From Clostridiales bacterium mt11 (GTDB taxonomy: Bacteria; Bacillota; Clostridia; Tissierellales; Tepidimicrobiaceae): a stretch of DNA of 64,000 nucleotides. Each line of letters begins with the position of its first letter. Positions within the stretch are counted from its first letter, which is position 1. The stretch spans positions 876,213-940,212 of the forward strand of contig LN874948.1 of assembly GCA_001282665.1 (NCBI GenBank), written 5' to 3'. The position numbers and the translations under genes were made by a program. Under the pieces are notes generated by a model. It was not told where the DNA came from. It worked only from the letters and a program-made list of their open reading frames with translations, and searched no databases. Of this stretch, positions 35,846 to 44,875 are shown piece by piece.

Positions 35846-35939
35846 CCCAAAATTTATCTCTTTCCATATAATCATTATTTTTATTATATCATTTATAACT
35901 TACCTTATACAATGATAATGGACAAAGTATTAAGTTGTC

Positions 35940-37436
35940 CTATTCAACAGTTGGTGAATCTGAACATATTATCTCAGCTTCTGGAAAAGCAATAGTTATA
36001 CGGGTACCTATATCCACTCTACTCAATACTTCAAAATAAGCTCCATGGCGTTCAACTATCCATTTGGCAATAGATAGCCCTAGACCAGAACCACCTGTTA
36101 CCCTAGCCCTAGATTCATCGGAACGATAAAACCGATCAAATATATGGGGTAAATCTTTAGAATCTATTCCAATACCGCTATCTTGGACTATAATCTGTAT
36201 ACTACCCTCTTTCCTATCAATTCGTAAGATAATCTTGTTTCCCCTAGGCGTAAATTTTATACTATTGTCTATAAGTATTCGGATAGCTTGTTTAATAAGC
36301 TGTTTATCTCCGCTAATATATGCTGGTCTATCTAAAGCAACTTCAAAATCATGACTTTTATCGATCATCTGTGTTTCTCGTATTATCTCATCTACCACTT
36401 CACAAGAATCAAATATTTCTTCATGAAGTTGAATGGTTTCATTGTCTCCACGAGCAAGGAAAAGAAGTTCTTCTACTAAATCCTTCATATTTTCTGCCTC
36501 AGACTTGATTGCATCAATCGACTCCTGCATGGTCTTCTCATCCTTCTTTCCCCAACGATCAAGGAGGTTCACATATCCTTGTATAACGGATATAGGCGTT
36601 CGCAACTCGTGGGAAGCATCGGAAACGAAACGTACTTGAGACTGATAGGAATCATTGATTCTATTCAACATATCATTTATTGCAGCAGCTAAATCCTTAA
36701 GTTCATTTTGAGAACTATCAATAGATATACGACTGTCAAGTCTATTAGCATCAATATTGCTAATAGCTCCTGTCAAATCCTTGATATATGTTCCATTAGC
36801 CTTTGAACCCATGGCAGATACCTCTGCATTAAGACTTTTTGCTGTTTCTGTTAAATCCGATAACGGCTTAAGTGTTTTTCTTATCATCCTTGAGCCCTTA
36901 CCTATATCTCCTATTAGGATTAATAACTCAAATATTAATATAATGAGGAATAAAGACAAGAACAATTTTAAGTTTGGACCTAAAGAATATATTATTTGAT
37001 AATATGAATCATCAACAGCAAATCCAATAATATATTTAAGTGAATATACCTTTTCTAGTAATCCTATATTCTTTCCTTTTTGAGATATTATAATATTCCG
37101 TTTTGCATCATGGATTTTAACAGGTAAGTTTTCTTGCATGATGCTGGGAAGTTCGATACCTTTCATAGGATTTTCCGTCATCAATACTTGATAATTTCTT
37201 CCTCCATAATCTATGGACTCTAGTTTATCAGAATTTTGTTTTATTGCTTGAATTATATCCTGAGTTCCTTCTTCCGTTTTCCATAGAATAACAAAAAAAC
37301 TCATTAAAAAAATAAGGATATTGACTGTTAAAAATCCTGCAATCAGTCTTCCTATCATCTTTACATTGAGTTTTATTACAAGTGATGAACGTATTTTATT
37401 GGTTATATTAGTTGAGGTTCCATTTTTTCTACTCAT
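35940..37436 (-). CDS. Sensor histidine kinase (HAMP-HisKA-HATPase)
   Basis: A 498-residue membrane kinase. TM1 is at 31-51 and TM2 at 156-176, with an extracytoplasmic region of about 100 residues between them. HAMP-like region about 180-262, HisKA with phospho-acceptor H276 (DASHELRTPISVIQGY), and HATPase_c with N (IRILIDNSIKFTP), G1 (DSGIGI) and G2 (GGSGLGLSI) boxes. Its ATG overlaps the end of the response-regulator gene by 8 bp, so they are translationally coupled partners. The signal sensed is not evident. Confidence 0.92.
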   Translation of the reverse strand: MSRKNGTSTNITNKIRSSLVIKLNVKMIGRLIAGFLTVNILIFLMSFFVILWKTEEGTQDIIQAIKQNSDKLESIDYGGRNYQVLMTENPMKGIELPSIMQENLPVKIHDAKRNIIISQKGKNIGLLEKVYSLKYIIGFAVDDSYYQIIYSLGPNLKLFLSLFLIILIFELLILIGDIGKGSRMIRKTLKPLSDLTETAKSLNAEVSAMGSKANGTYIKDLTGAISNIDANRLDSRISIDSSQNELKDLAAAINDMLNRINDSYQSQVRFVSDASHELRTPISVIQGYVNLLDRWGKKDEKTMQESIDAIKSEAENMKDLVEELLFLARGDNETIQLHEEIFDSCEVVDEIIRETQMIDKSHDFEVALDRPAYISGDKQLIKQAIRILIDNSIKFTPRGNKIILRIDRKEGSIQIIVQDSGIGIDSKDLPHIFDRFYRSDESRARVTGGSGLGLSIAKWIVERHGAYFEVLSRVDIGTRITIAFPEAEIICSDSPTVE

Positions 37437-38112
37437 CTTTTATTACATACCCCACTCCCCGTACAGTATATATTATTTTCAGCCCGAAAGGTTCTTCAAC
37501 CTTTGAACGAAGAAATCTAATATATACATCTACTGCATTAGTTTCTCCCGAAAAATCATAACCCCAGATCTGTTCAAGTATGGTTTCACGGCTTATAACT
37601 ATATTTTTATTTTCTAAAAGATAATGCAATAAATCAAATTCACGCTTTGTCAAATGTATTAAATTCTGATTTACATGAACTTCTCTTTTTTTAGTGTTCA
37701 GATGTAAAGACCCTATAGATAGCACTTGTGATGCTTCCAATGGATTACCACCATCCTTTTTTCTAAGAGCAGCCCTAATTCTAGCAAGTAACTCCTCTAT
37801 TGCAAAGGGTTTGGTAATATAGTCGTCGGCACCTCCATCAAGTCCTGTAACTTTATCTACAACAGCATCTCTAGCAGTAAGAAGTATGACGGGTACATCA
37901 GAAAATTGCCGAATTCTTCTAAGCACTTCAATCCCATTTAATCCCGGCAGCATAATATCAAGCAACACGAGGTCAAAGGGGTGGGCTTTAACAAGCTCTA
38001 ACCCATCCCTTCCATTAAAAGCCTTTTCCACTTCATAACCTTCATATTTAAGTTCTAACTCAATAAAACGTGCTATCTTTTCTTCATCTTCAATTATCAG
38101 AATTGTTCCCAT
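37429..38112 (-). CDS. OmpR/PhoB-family response regulator
   Basis: A 227-residue regulator: receiver domain (ILIIEDEEKIARF, phospho-acceptor D52 in LVLLDIMLPG, ITKPFA lysine) and a C-terminal winged-helix DNA-binding domain (LTKREFDLLHYLLENKNIVI ... VDVYIRFLRSKVE). ATG 38112 has AAGGTG about 9 bp upstream; GTG 38124 is an alternative. It overlaps the UBA-domain gene by 23 bp and the kinase gene by 8 bp. Tandem 11-bp repeats at 38732-38753 are a plausible binding site. Confidence 0.93.
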   Translation of the reverse strand: MGTILIIEDEEKIARFIELELKYEGYEVEKAFNGRDGLELVKAHPFDLVLLDIMLPGLNGIEVLRRIRQFSDVPVILLTARDAVVDKVTGLDGGADDYITKPFAIEELLARIRAALRKKDGGNPLEASQVLSIGSLHLNTKKREVHVNQNLIHLTKREFDLLHYLLENKNIVISRETILEQIWGYDFSGETNAVDVYIRFLRSKVEEPFGLKIIYTVRGVGYVIKDE

Positions 38113-38662
38113 TAGATTTCTCACCTTTAACTTCCTTTTTTATGTTCCCGGCCGCATCAGCAACTGAATTCATAGCACGATTAATATCCTCTTTTCCTAA
38201 TTCAGGACCGCTAAACATATATCTATAGCCGAAAAATAGCCCTATAATCATAATAGGAAGAGTAATCCAAAACATAAATAATAGAAGAATTGCTAATACA
38301 GTTACTGGAATCGTCATTATTTTATCTTCATCTTTTACGACTTCAAAATGATTCCTATTTCCTTTATTTATCATTTTACCGCACCATCTAAAAAACCTAA
38401 TCATTAACTCTTTAAAAGATGTGCCATCATCTGATACTCTCTCATCTCTCATGGTTTTATTATATTCTTCACTACTCCCTTGCTGTGAGTTCTTTGAGTT
38501 ATAATACCCTCCACCTTCGGGTGCTTTGATACGATTCCTCTTCTCAAGGTTAACCATAGCTTGAAGCATATCTCCATTAGTTTCTTCAAGAGCTTCTTTC
38601 GCCTCGTCATAGGAAATGTTTGCTCTTTGACGTAGTTGCTCTACCTGTTCTAAAGTAATCAT
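38090..38662 (-). CDS. UBA/TS-N domain protein with DUF4342 membrane region
   Basis: A 190-residue protein. The N-terminal 40 residues form a UBA/TS-N-like three-helix domain (ITLEQVEQLRQRANISYDEA, then KEALEETNGDMLQAMVNLEK) as in EF-Ts. A low-complexity linker follows, and then a DUF4342-like region (about 85-150) ending in a hydrophobic hairpin (PVTVLAILLLFMFWITLPIM). Its ATG 38662 is 8 bp from AGGAGG; ATG 38668 is too close. It is the first gene of the operon with the two-component system, so it may be an envelope-stress target or modulator. Confidence 0.8.
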   Translation of the reverse strand: MITLEQVEQLRQRANISYDEAKEALEETNGDMLQAMVNLEKRNRIKAPEGGGYYNSKNSQQGSSEEYNKTMRDERVSDDGTSFKELMIRFFRWCGKMINKGNRNHFEVVKDEDKIMTIPVTVLAILLLFMFWITLPIMIIGLFFGYRYMFSGPELGKEDINRAMNSVADAAGNIKKEVKGEKSNGNNSDN

Positions 38663-38731
38663 AAACATAACCTCCTGTTATTTAATGTGACTTTATTATA
38701 ACAACAGAAGCTTTAAAAACGATTCAAGAAA

Positions 38732-38753
38732 CATTAAAATTTGATTAAAATTT
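38732..38753. promoter_or_regulatory. Tandem 11-bp direct repeat, candidate response-regulator box
   Basis: CATTAAAATTT (38732-38742) and GATTAAAATTT (38743-38753) match at 10 of 11 positions with one-helical-turn spacing, as for OmpR/PhoB/PhoP dimers. They lie directly upstream of the -35 position (poor: ATCGTT) of the minus-strand promoter whose TATAAT is at 38695-38700. Confidence 0.5.
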
Positions 38754-38964
38754 AAAATGAACTTTCACTATTTATCTAATTATATCACATGAAAGATTAT
38801 TTTATCAGTTAATATTAGGTAAAGAACTTACATAATAACAATTTTCACCTCATATCCATTAAATATTGAATTAAAAGCATAATCTATTATAATTATTTGT
38901 ATAGCACATTTATCAAAATTATATTAAATATTTTGCACTTTTAACTATTCATGTTAGATTATTA

Positions 38965-38973
38965 TGATATAAT
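38965..38973 (+). promoter_or_regulatory. Extended -10 promoter of pckA
   Basis: TGATATAAT (TG-N-TATAAT) 34 bp before the pckA ATG; no good -35. Confidence 0.5.
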
Positions 38974-39006
38974 ATTGAATATAAATTTTATAGTGGAGGT
39001 ATTTCT

Positions 39007-40659
39007 ATGGCAACTATTTCAAGATTTAGTAGGAATCAAATTAATAGGGACAACCCTATCTTTTCCCAAATTCGAAGTACTATTGAAACAAATTTTTACA
39101 GGAACAATGTAGTAAAGGTTAATTCTATTAAAGAAGCTTATAAATTGGCTAAAAATTCACCTGGAACGATAGTTACAGATATGCCTGTATATAAGCCAGA
39201 AGAAATAGGTTTAGATGAAGATGCTAAAATCCTTTTATCCAATGATGGAGGAGTAACAGGAAGAACTGCAGCCGCTAGAAGGATTATTGGAGAAAATAAT
39301 ATTGATTCAGCCAAATATGCTGAAATAATTAGAGATGCATCTTATAATACTAGATATCGCAAGATGCTCCATGCACAATCCTTTATAGGATTAGATAAGG
39401 ATTTCATGGTTAAAGCTCATCTATTAATTCCAGAGGGGTTTGAAAACATACTGTATAATTGGATGCTTAATTTTCAATATATAACTGAAGAATATATCCG
39501 TATGTACAAAGAATCCATGAAATTAGAAAATGAAGGTGATATCTACATTCTATCAGTCCCCGATTGGGAAGACCAAGATAATCCATTGGGACTATCTATA
39601 TTTGATCCAGAACATAATTGTGCCTGTATATTGGGAATGAAATATTTTGGAGAACATAAAAAAGGGACTCTTACCTTAGCATGGGGGATTGCCAATAGGA
39701 ATGGCTATGCTTCTTGTCATGGGGGTTTAAAAAGATATAATCTTAATGATAACAATAAATACACTATAGGAGTTTTTGGTCTTTCTGGCTCTGGTAAATC
39801 TACTATAACTCATGAAAAGCATGGCGGAAAATATGACATAGCTATATTACATGATGATGCCTATGTAATATCCACTGAGGATGGCTCATCTATAGCTTTA
39901 GAACCTTCCTATTTTGACAAAACTCAGGACTATCCATTAGATTCTGAGGCAAATAAGTATTTAATCACCGTTCAAAATTGTGGTGCAACTATAGATGAAG
40001 ATGGTAAATGCGTTATAGTGACAGAAGATATTAGAAATGGAAATGGTCGAGCCATTAAATCTAAGCTATGGGCAGACAATAGGGTTGATAAAGTTGAAGA
40101 ACCGGTAGATGCTATTGCATGGCTAATGAAGGATCCTACCTTACCTCCTGTACTTAAAATCACCGATCCAATACTTGCAGCGGTAATGGGAGCAACTTTA
40201 GCCACTAAAAGAAGTTCTGCTGAAAAATTAGCTGACAATGTAGATAAAGATGCTTTAGTAATAGAATGTTATGCAAATCCTTTCCGTACCTATCCATTAA
40301 AGGATGATTACAGTAAGTTTAAGGAATTGTTTGAAAGAAGAAAAATAGACTGCTATATTTTCAACACAGGATTCTTTTTAGATAAAAAGGTGCCAAAAGA
40401 GGTGACTTTAAATTCTCTAGAGCTTATTGTAGAGAAAAAAGCTAAATTTAAACCTTGGGGGAATTTTTCCAATATAGAATTTCTTGAAATAGATGGATTC
40501 CCTGTAAACATGGAGGATCAAAACTATATCCATAGACTAAATAGCAGCATTGACTATCGTATAGAATTCTTAAAATCCAATGAATATGGAAGAGATAATT
40601 TACCTGAAGAAACTTTAAAGGTTTTATATAATATGAAAGAAGAATTGAATAAGAAGTAA
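39007..40659 (+). CDS. pckA: Phosphoenolpyruvate carboxykinase (ATP)
   Basis: A 550-residue ATP-type PEPCK. P-loop GLSGSGKST is at 258-266 and the kinase-2 motif LHDDAY at about 281-286. Substrate-site equivalents are visible: TGRTAAARR (Arg near 86), LGMKYFGEHKKG (Lys) and SCHGG (His238). The N-terminal 80 residues differ from the E. coli enzyme, as in the longer clostridial branch. It interconverts oxaloacetate + ATP with PEP + CO2 + ADP, for gluconeogenesis or for PEP carboxylation in fermentation. GGAGG is 8 bp before the ATG; monocistronic with a terminator. Confidence 0.9.
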   Translation: MATISRFSRNQINRDNPIFSQIRSTIETNFYRNNVVKVNSIKEAYKLAKNSPGTIVTDMPVYKPEEIGLDEDAKILLSNDGGVTGRTAAARRIIGENNIDSAKYAEIIRDASYNTRYRKMLHAQSFIGLDKDFMVKAHLLIPEGFENILYNWMLNFQYITEEYIRMYKESMKLENEGDIYILSVPDWEDQDNPLGLSIFDPEHNCACILGMKYFGEHKKGTLTLAWGIANRNGYASCHGGLKRYNLNDNNKYTIGVFGLSGSGKSTITHEKHGGKYDIAILHDDAYVISTEDGSSIALEPSYFDKTQDYPLDSEANKYLITVQNCGATIDEDGKCVIVTEDIRNGNGRAIKSKLWADNRVDKVEEPVDAIAWLMKDPTLPPVLKITDPILAAVMGATLATKRSSAEKLADNVDKDALVIECYANPFRTYPLKDDYSKFKELFERRKIDCYIFNTGFFLDKKVPKEVTLNSLELIVEKKAKFKPWGNFSNIEFLEIDGFPVNMEDQNYIHRLNSSIDYRIEFLKSNEYGRDNLPEETLKVLYNMKEELNKK

Positions 40660-40662
40660 ACC

Positions 40663-40692
40663 AAAGGACAAGGGGCTATCCCCTTGTCCTTT
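40663..40692. terminator. Bidirectional terminator between pckA and RNase Z
   Basis: AAAGGACAAGGGG and CCCCTTGTCCTTT are perfect 13-bp arms around a 4-base loop. The hairpin overlaps the last codon and stop region of the convergent RNase Z gene. Confidence 0.85.
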
Positions 40693-41647
40693 AGCTATAG
40701 GTTAAAGTCTTAATATATCCATCACAACCAATTATAGTATTAGGAAATATCTTTGCAGCATTCTCTATATATCCTTGGGGCTCTTCCATAGCAGGACTAA
40801 AATGCGTAAGCAATAGCTCTCTAACCTTACCTTCATATGCTAATTGAGCTGCCTCCGAAAATGTCATATGTTTATTTTCTATAGCCTTCCCTATATCTTC
40901 ACTATCTCCATAAGTCCCCTCACATATAAATAGATCACTTTCCTTAATAAAGTCTGGTATAGCCCTAATAGGTCTTGTATCCGTTATATAGCTTAATTTA
41001 ATCCCCTTTCTACTGCCCTCAAGAACCATATGGGGTTCAATGATGTTTCCTTCATATGTTACAGTCTCCCCTCTTTGGAGATTCTTCCACAAGTTCTTTG
41101 GTATATTATAATAAGTAGCTTTTTCCGGATTAAACTTAGGACTTCTTGGTATATACAAGCTATACCCTATGCAAGGTGCTGAATGGTCTAGTTCCAATGT
41201 AGATATTATTAAATCCCCATTAGATGAATAGTTATTATAGACTTCTTCTATCTCAACACCTTCTTGAAAAAAATTCACTCTAGTTGAACTATTAGAAACC
41301 TCCATTAATTTAATATCATAAGGAAGATAAGATAGTGATAATATCAATCCTTCTATAATTTTAGCTATTCCATTAGGTCCAATTATCAATATGGGTTCAG
41401 TTCTTCCACTATTCCCAATAGTTGCCAATAATCCTGGAAGTCCTAGTATATGGTCTCCATGTTTATGGGTTATGCAGATTATATCTATAGATTTAAATCC
41501 CCATTTTAAAATTCTCATAGCTACTTGAGTCCCTTCCCCACAGTCTATGAGAATTTTTCTACCGTTATATCTTATTAAAAGTGAAGACAAAAATCTATCA
41601 GGCATAGGCATACTGCCGCCACTTCCTAGTAAAGCTAAGTCTAGCAA
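40691..41647 (-). CDS. rnz: Ribonuclease Z (tRNA 3' endonuclease)
   Basis: A 318-residue metallo-beta-lactamase-fold nuclease. It has the tRNase Z N-terminus (LDLALLGSGGSMPMPDRFLS), the metal motif HKHGDH (H61, H63, D65, H66; Lys replaces the usual Leu), LELDHSAPCIGY and LLTHFSPAM. It removes 3' trailers from tRNA precursors. I chose the TTG at 41647: AGGGG lies 6 bp upstream and the product then begins exactly like canonical members. An ATG at 41701 would add 18 unconserved residues. Confidence 0.9.
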   Translation of the reverse strand: MLDLALLGSGGSMPMPDRFLSSLLIRYNGRKILIDCGEGTQVAMRILKWGFKSIDIICITHKHGDHILGLPGLLATIGNSGRTEPILIIGPNGIAKIIEGLILSLSYLPYDIKLMEVSNSSTRVNFFQEGVEIEEVYNNYSSNGDLIISTLELDHSAPCIGYSLYIPRSPKFNPEKATYYNIPKNLWKNLQRGETVTYEGNIIEPHMVLEGSRKGIKLSYITDTRPIRAIPDFIKESDLFICEGTYGDSEDIGKAIENKHMTFSEAAQLAYEGKVRELLLTHFSPAMEEPQGYIENAAKIFPNTIIGCDGYIKTLTYS

Positions 41648-41987
41648 TATACTCCCCTCTTTCCAAGCATTCTTTAATAAAGGTCTATATTTTGATATCA
41701 ATCTATATTATATCATTCAACTCCTATACTTAATCTTAAATATAAAAATAAAAGGCACATTTTTCATTGACTCCTTTTTAAAGAACACTTTTTGAATGTA
41801 TTATTTGTGTTATTCTATTAATAAAGGTAAAATGTTATAATGAAATAAGAAATAACTTTTTATAGAATAGAAATTAAAAAACGTATTCCTAGTATTTTAC
41901 AGGGATAGAGGATATAAAAAGTTAAAAAGGAGATATTATTATTTGGGGATAGCCACTTTTCAATAACACAGTTGAAGGGTGCTGAAT
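41648..41987. other. Intergenic region upstream of the LevR-like gene
   Basis: About 340 bp without a gene. An extended -10 (TGTTATAAT, 41833-41841, plus strand) is the best promoter candidate for the LevR-like gene and would give a leader of roughly 140 nt. No riboswitch or attenuator is evident. Confidence 0.45.
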
Positions 41988-44639
41988 ATGAAAAGAATTG
42001 ACAAAGTATATGAAGGTCTAAAAAAGCTTTATAACGGAAAAGGTATTACTACAATGGAATTGGCAGAATATTTGGATTTAAATCGTGCAAATGTTAGCAA
42101 TGATTTAAATACCCTTTGGAAAGAAGGAAAAATTAGTAAGTTTGACGGAAGACCAGTATTATTTTTCCCAATAAAGAAAACCACTAGCTTAGATAAGTTT
42201 TTAAGAAACAACAGAAGTCTAACTAGAGCAGTAGAACAAGCTAAAGCAGCTATCCTATATCCACCTAAAGGAATGAATACCCTTATTCTTGGGGAAACGG
42301 GTGTGGGAAAAACCATGTTTGCAAATTTATTATATAAGTATCTATTGGAAATAAATAAAATAGAAGAAGATTCCTTGTTCATTACTTTTAATTGTGCAGA
42401 TTATGCAAACAATCCTCAATTATTGATTTCACAACTATTTGGAGTAAAAAAAGGAGCCTATACAGGAGCCCATGAAGATAGAATAGGACTTTTAGAGAAA
42501 GCTCATAGAGGCATACTATTTTTAGATGAAGTTCATAGATTGCCTCCTGAAGGACAAGAGATGTTCTTTACCTTTATGGATACTGGAACTTTTAGAAGAT
42601 TAGGGGAAACGGATATAGATAGAAAAGCAGATGTATTGATAATTTCTGCCACTACTGAAAACCCCGATTCAACTCTTCTTAGAACCTTTACCAGAAGAAT
42701 TCCAATGATTATTAAACTTCCCAATTTAGAAGAAAGAGGACTTGATGAAAGATTATATTTAATTAAAACCTTTTTTAATGAGGAATCTTATAGATTGGGG
42801 CGTGCCATAAGTTTATCCAACGAAGTCCTATGTAGATTTTTAACCTATCCTTGTCCTAATAATATAGGTCAGTTAAAAACTGATATAAAACTTTCTTGTG
42901 CTAAAACCTATTCTGACTTCTTAACGGGTAAAAAAACACTGTTTATAGTTGAAGTAAACGATTTACCCATCCATGTACAAGAAGGTACTTATACCTGGGA
43001 AGAAAAGAAAAATCTACTAGATAGATTTATAGATATGGATAGAGATTATTATACCTTTGACGAAAAAGAAGAGGACTTTTCTATACAGGAACAAGAAGAT
43101 GTAAAAAATATATATGAAATGATCGACATGAGAATCAATGAACTAAAAGATAAAGGATTTGACAATGAAGAACTTGGGGCTGTTATGGAGAAGGACATTA
43201 CAAACTATTTTACTGAATATTTTAAGGGATTAGATAAAAACTTAAAAAAAGTAAATCTGTTTAATATAATATCAAACCCTAAAATACTAGAAGTAACAGA
43301 TGAAATAATTAAACTAGCGGAAAAAAGACTTAAAATAAAATTTAGCCAAAAAATTTACTTAGCAATAGCCTTTCACATACAAGCTTCAGTAGATAGGGTG
43401 AACTGTGGAAGAGAAATCATAAATCCACAATTAAATGTAATTAGAACTAAATATAGGGCTGAATTTTCCTTAGCATTAGATTGTTTAAACCTAGTACAGA
43501 AAAAATTAAATGTAGAATTTCCAATAGATGAAGCTGGCTTTTTAACTATGTTCTTCGCAATGGATAATGAACCTAAAATAAATAGAAATAACGTAGGTAT
43601 TTTAGTTATAGCTCATGGAAATAAAGTAGCTTCTTCAATGCTGGAAGTATCAAATCAGCTTCTAGGCTCTAATTATGGAAAAGCTATAGATATACCTTTA
43701 GACATCAGTCCACAAGAAGCATTAGAAAATGTGAAAGAATATTTAATAAAGGAAAACAGGTATAAGGAATATTTATTCCTAGTAGATATGGGTTCTTTAG
43801 CTACATTTGGAGAAAAAATAGAAAAAAATTTAGGTATTCAAGTTAAAACCATTCCTTTTGTATCTACTCTTCATATTATAGAAGGCATAAGGAAAGCTAT
43901 GTTAGGATATAAGTTAGAAGATTTATATAATGATCTAAAAAATATTGCTTTTATGGAGAAAAACGATGGAGTAGAAGATAAAAGACCAAGAAATAAAAAA
44001 AGTGCTTTAATTACAATATGTTTAACTGGAGAAGGAACGGCTATAGCTATTAAAAACTATTTGAATAGACATTTGAATTATGATGAGAATAATCTATCTA
44101 TCATCCCTATTAACTTAGTTGACAATGAAAGTATATCTCAAAGAATTGCAAAATTAGAGAAAAAATATAAGGTTCTATTAGCAGTTAGCTCCATTGACAT
44201 CGACTATGAAAATATACCCATATTCTCTATAGAAGATGTATTGAACTCTAGAGGTATAGATGAAATTCAAAAGATCATCGATTTAAAAGATATATATGAA
44301 AAAATGATAGAAAATTTTAATATCCATTTAAAAAACTTCAATGGTGAAAAACTATTTATCGATATATTAGAGGCTATTTCTAGAATAGAAAAAGACTCGG
44401 GACACAATCTAGAAAATGGAGAGTTAATAGGGGCAATACTTCATATAGGATGTATGATAGATAGATTTAAATCAGGTGAAAAAGGGGCAAAGTATTTAAA
44501 TAAAGAAAAAAATATCACTGAAAATTATTTGGTATATAAAAAAGTTAAAAAAAGCTTATATCCTCTTATAAAGAAATATGAAATAAATGTTTCCGATGAT
44601 GAAGTTTGTTATATAATGGATTTCTTTATAAAATATTAA
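41988..44639 (+). CDS. LevR-like sigma-54-dependent PTS-controlled activator
   Basis: An 883-residue enhancer-binding protein. Order: N-terminal HTH (LDLNRANVSNDLNTLW), AAA+ sigma-54 activation domain (Walker A GETGVGKT about 102-109, GAYTGA about 156-161, Walker B GILFLDEV), PRD1 (His in AIAFHIQAS), a mannose-type EIIA domain with active His in LVIAHGNKV, a second IIB-like stretch (TICLTGEGTAIAIKNYL) and C-terminal PRD2 (ILHIGCMIDRF). This is the LevR/ManR layout. ATG 41988 is 8 bp from AAGGG; GTG 41979 is an alternative. A sigma-54 promoter and palindromic sites lie just downstream, before the chitobiose-type operon it should activate. Confidence 0.93.
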   Translation: MKRIDKVYEGLKKLYNGKGITTMELAEYLDLNRANVSNDLNTLWKEGKISKFDGRPVLFFPIKKTTSLDKFLRNNRSLTRAVEQAKAAILYPPKGMNTLILGETGVGKTMFANLLYKYLLEINKIEEDSLFITFNCADYANNPQLLISQLFGVKKGAYTGAHEDRIGLLEKAHRGILFLDEVHRLPPEGQEMFFTFMDTGTFRRLGETDIDRKADVLIISATTENPDSTLLRTFTRRIPMIIKLPNLEERGLDERLYLIKTFFNEESYRLGRAISLSNEVLCRFLTYPCPNNIGQLKTDIKLSCAKTYSDFLTGKKTLFIVEVNDLPIHVQEGTYTWEEKKNLLDRFIDMDRDYYTFDEKEEDFSIQEQEDVKNIYEMIDMRINELKDKGFDNEELGAVMEKDITNYFTEYFKGLDKNLKKVNLFNIISNPKILEVTDEIIKLAEKRLKIKFSQKIYLAIAFHIQASVDRVNCGREIINPQLNVIRTKYRAEFSLALDCLNLVQKKLNVEFPIDEAGFLTMFFAMDNEPKINRNNVGILVIAHGNKVASSMLEVSNQLLGSNYGKAIDIPLDISPQEALENVKEYLIKENRYKEYLFLVDMGSLATFGEKIEKNLGIQVKTIPFVSTLHIIEGIRKAMLGYKLEDLYNDLKNIAFMEKNDGVEDKRPRNKKSALITICLTGEGTAIAIKNYLNRHLNYDENNLSIIPINLVDNESISQRIAKLEKKYKVLLAVSSIDIDYENIPIFSIEDVLNSRGIDEIQKIIDLKDIYEKMIENFNIHLKNFNGEKLFIDILEAISRIEKDSGHNLENGELIGAILHIGCMIDRFKSGEKGAKYLNKEKNITENYLVYKKVKKSLYPLIKKYEINVSDDEVCYIMDFFIKY

Positions 44640-44665
44640 AAGTTAGGAAGATTCCTAACTTTTTT
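44638..44665 (+). terminator. Terminator of the LevR-like gene
   Basis: AAAAGTTAGGAA-GA-TTCCTAACTTTT, perfect 12-bp arms starting at the stop codon, followed by TTCTTTT. Confidence 0.85.
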
Positions 44666-44683
44666 CTTTTGAAACACTATACC

Positions 44684-44721
44684 TAATATTAAAACACTAG
44701 CATTCTAGTGTTTTAATATTA
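44684..44721. promoter_or_regulatory. 17-bp inverted repeat, probable LevR-type upstream activating site
   Basis: Perfect 17-bp arms (44684-44700 and 44705-44721; core AAAACACTAG / CTAGTGTTTT) around CATT. The centre is about 130 bp upstream of the predicted sigma-54 start, the distance expected for an enhancer-binding protein. No T-run follows, and a separate terminator already precedes it. Confidence 0.65.
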
Positions 44722-44740
44722 AAAGTATATACGTAAAAAT

Positions 44741-44770
44741 CAAAACACTATAGTGAAATAATAAAACACT
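44741..44770. promoter_or_regulatory. Further copies of the AACACT half-site
   Basis: CACTATAGTG (44746-44755) is a 10-bp palindrome that repeats the core of the big dyad, and AAAACACT recurs at 44763-44770; another AAACACTA is at 44672-44679. They likely form additional activator sites. Confidence 0.5.
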
Positions 44771-44806
44771 GATTAATTGCCTTAGGCATACGCTTTCTTA
44801 GAGCCT

Positions 44807-44823
44807 TTGGCATAATATTTGCA
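44807..44823 (+). promoter_or_regulatory. Sigma-54 (-24/-12) promoter of the chitobiose-type PTS operon
   Basis: TTGGCATAATATTTGCA fits the TTGGCAYR-N4-TTGCW consensus fully, with GG at 44809-44810 and GC at 44821-44822. The start is expected near 44834, 42 bp before the IIB ATG. A LevR-type activator gene lies directly upstream. Confidence 0.88.
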
Positions 44824-44875
44824 ATTAATAATGGCACAAGGAAATCTTTTAATAAATAATGAAAGGAGAGTTAAT

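Larger units (their letters stand above)
38663..39006. other. Divergent intergenic region
   Basis: About 340 bp of AT-rich DNA between the UBA-RR-HK operon and pckA. It holds the minus-strand TATAAT at 38695-38700, the tandem repeats at 38732-38753 and the plus-strand extended -10 at 38965-38973. I see no gene or structured RNA. Confidence 0.6.

Noticed and set aside
44684..44721. Long inverted repeat read as a terminator
   Set aside because: No T-run follows on either strand, another terminator already closes the LevR-like gene, and its position fits an upstream activating site.
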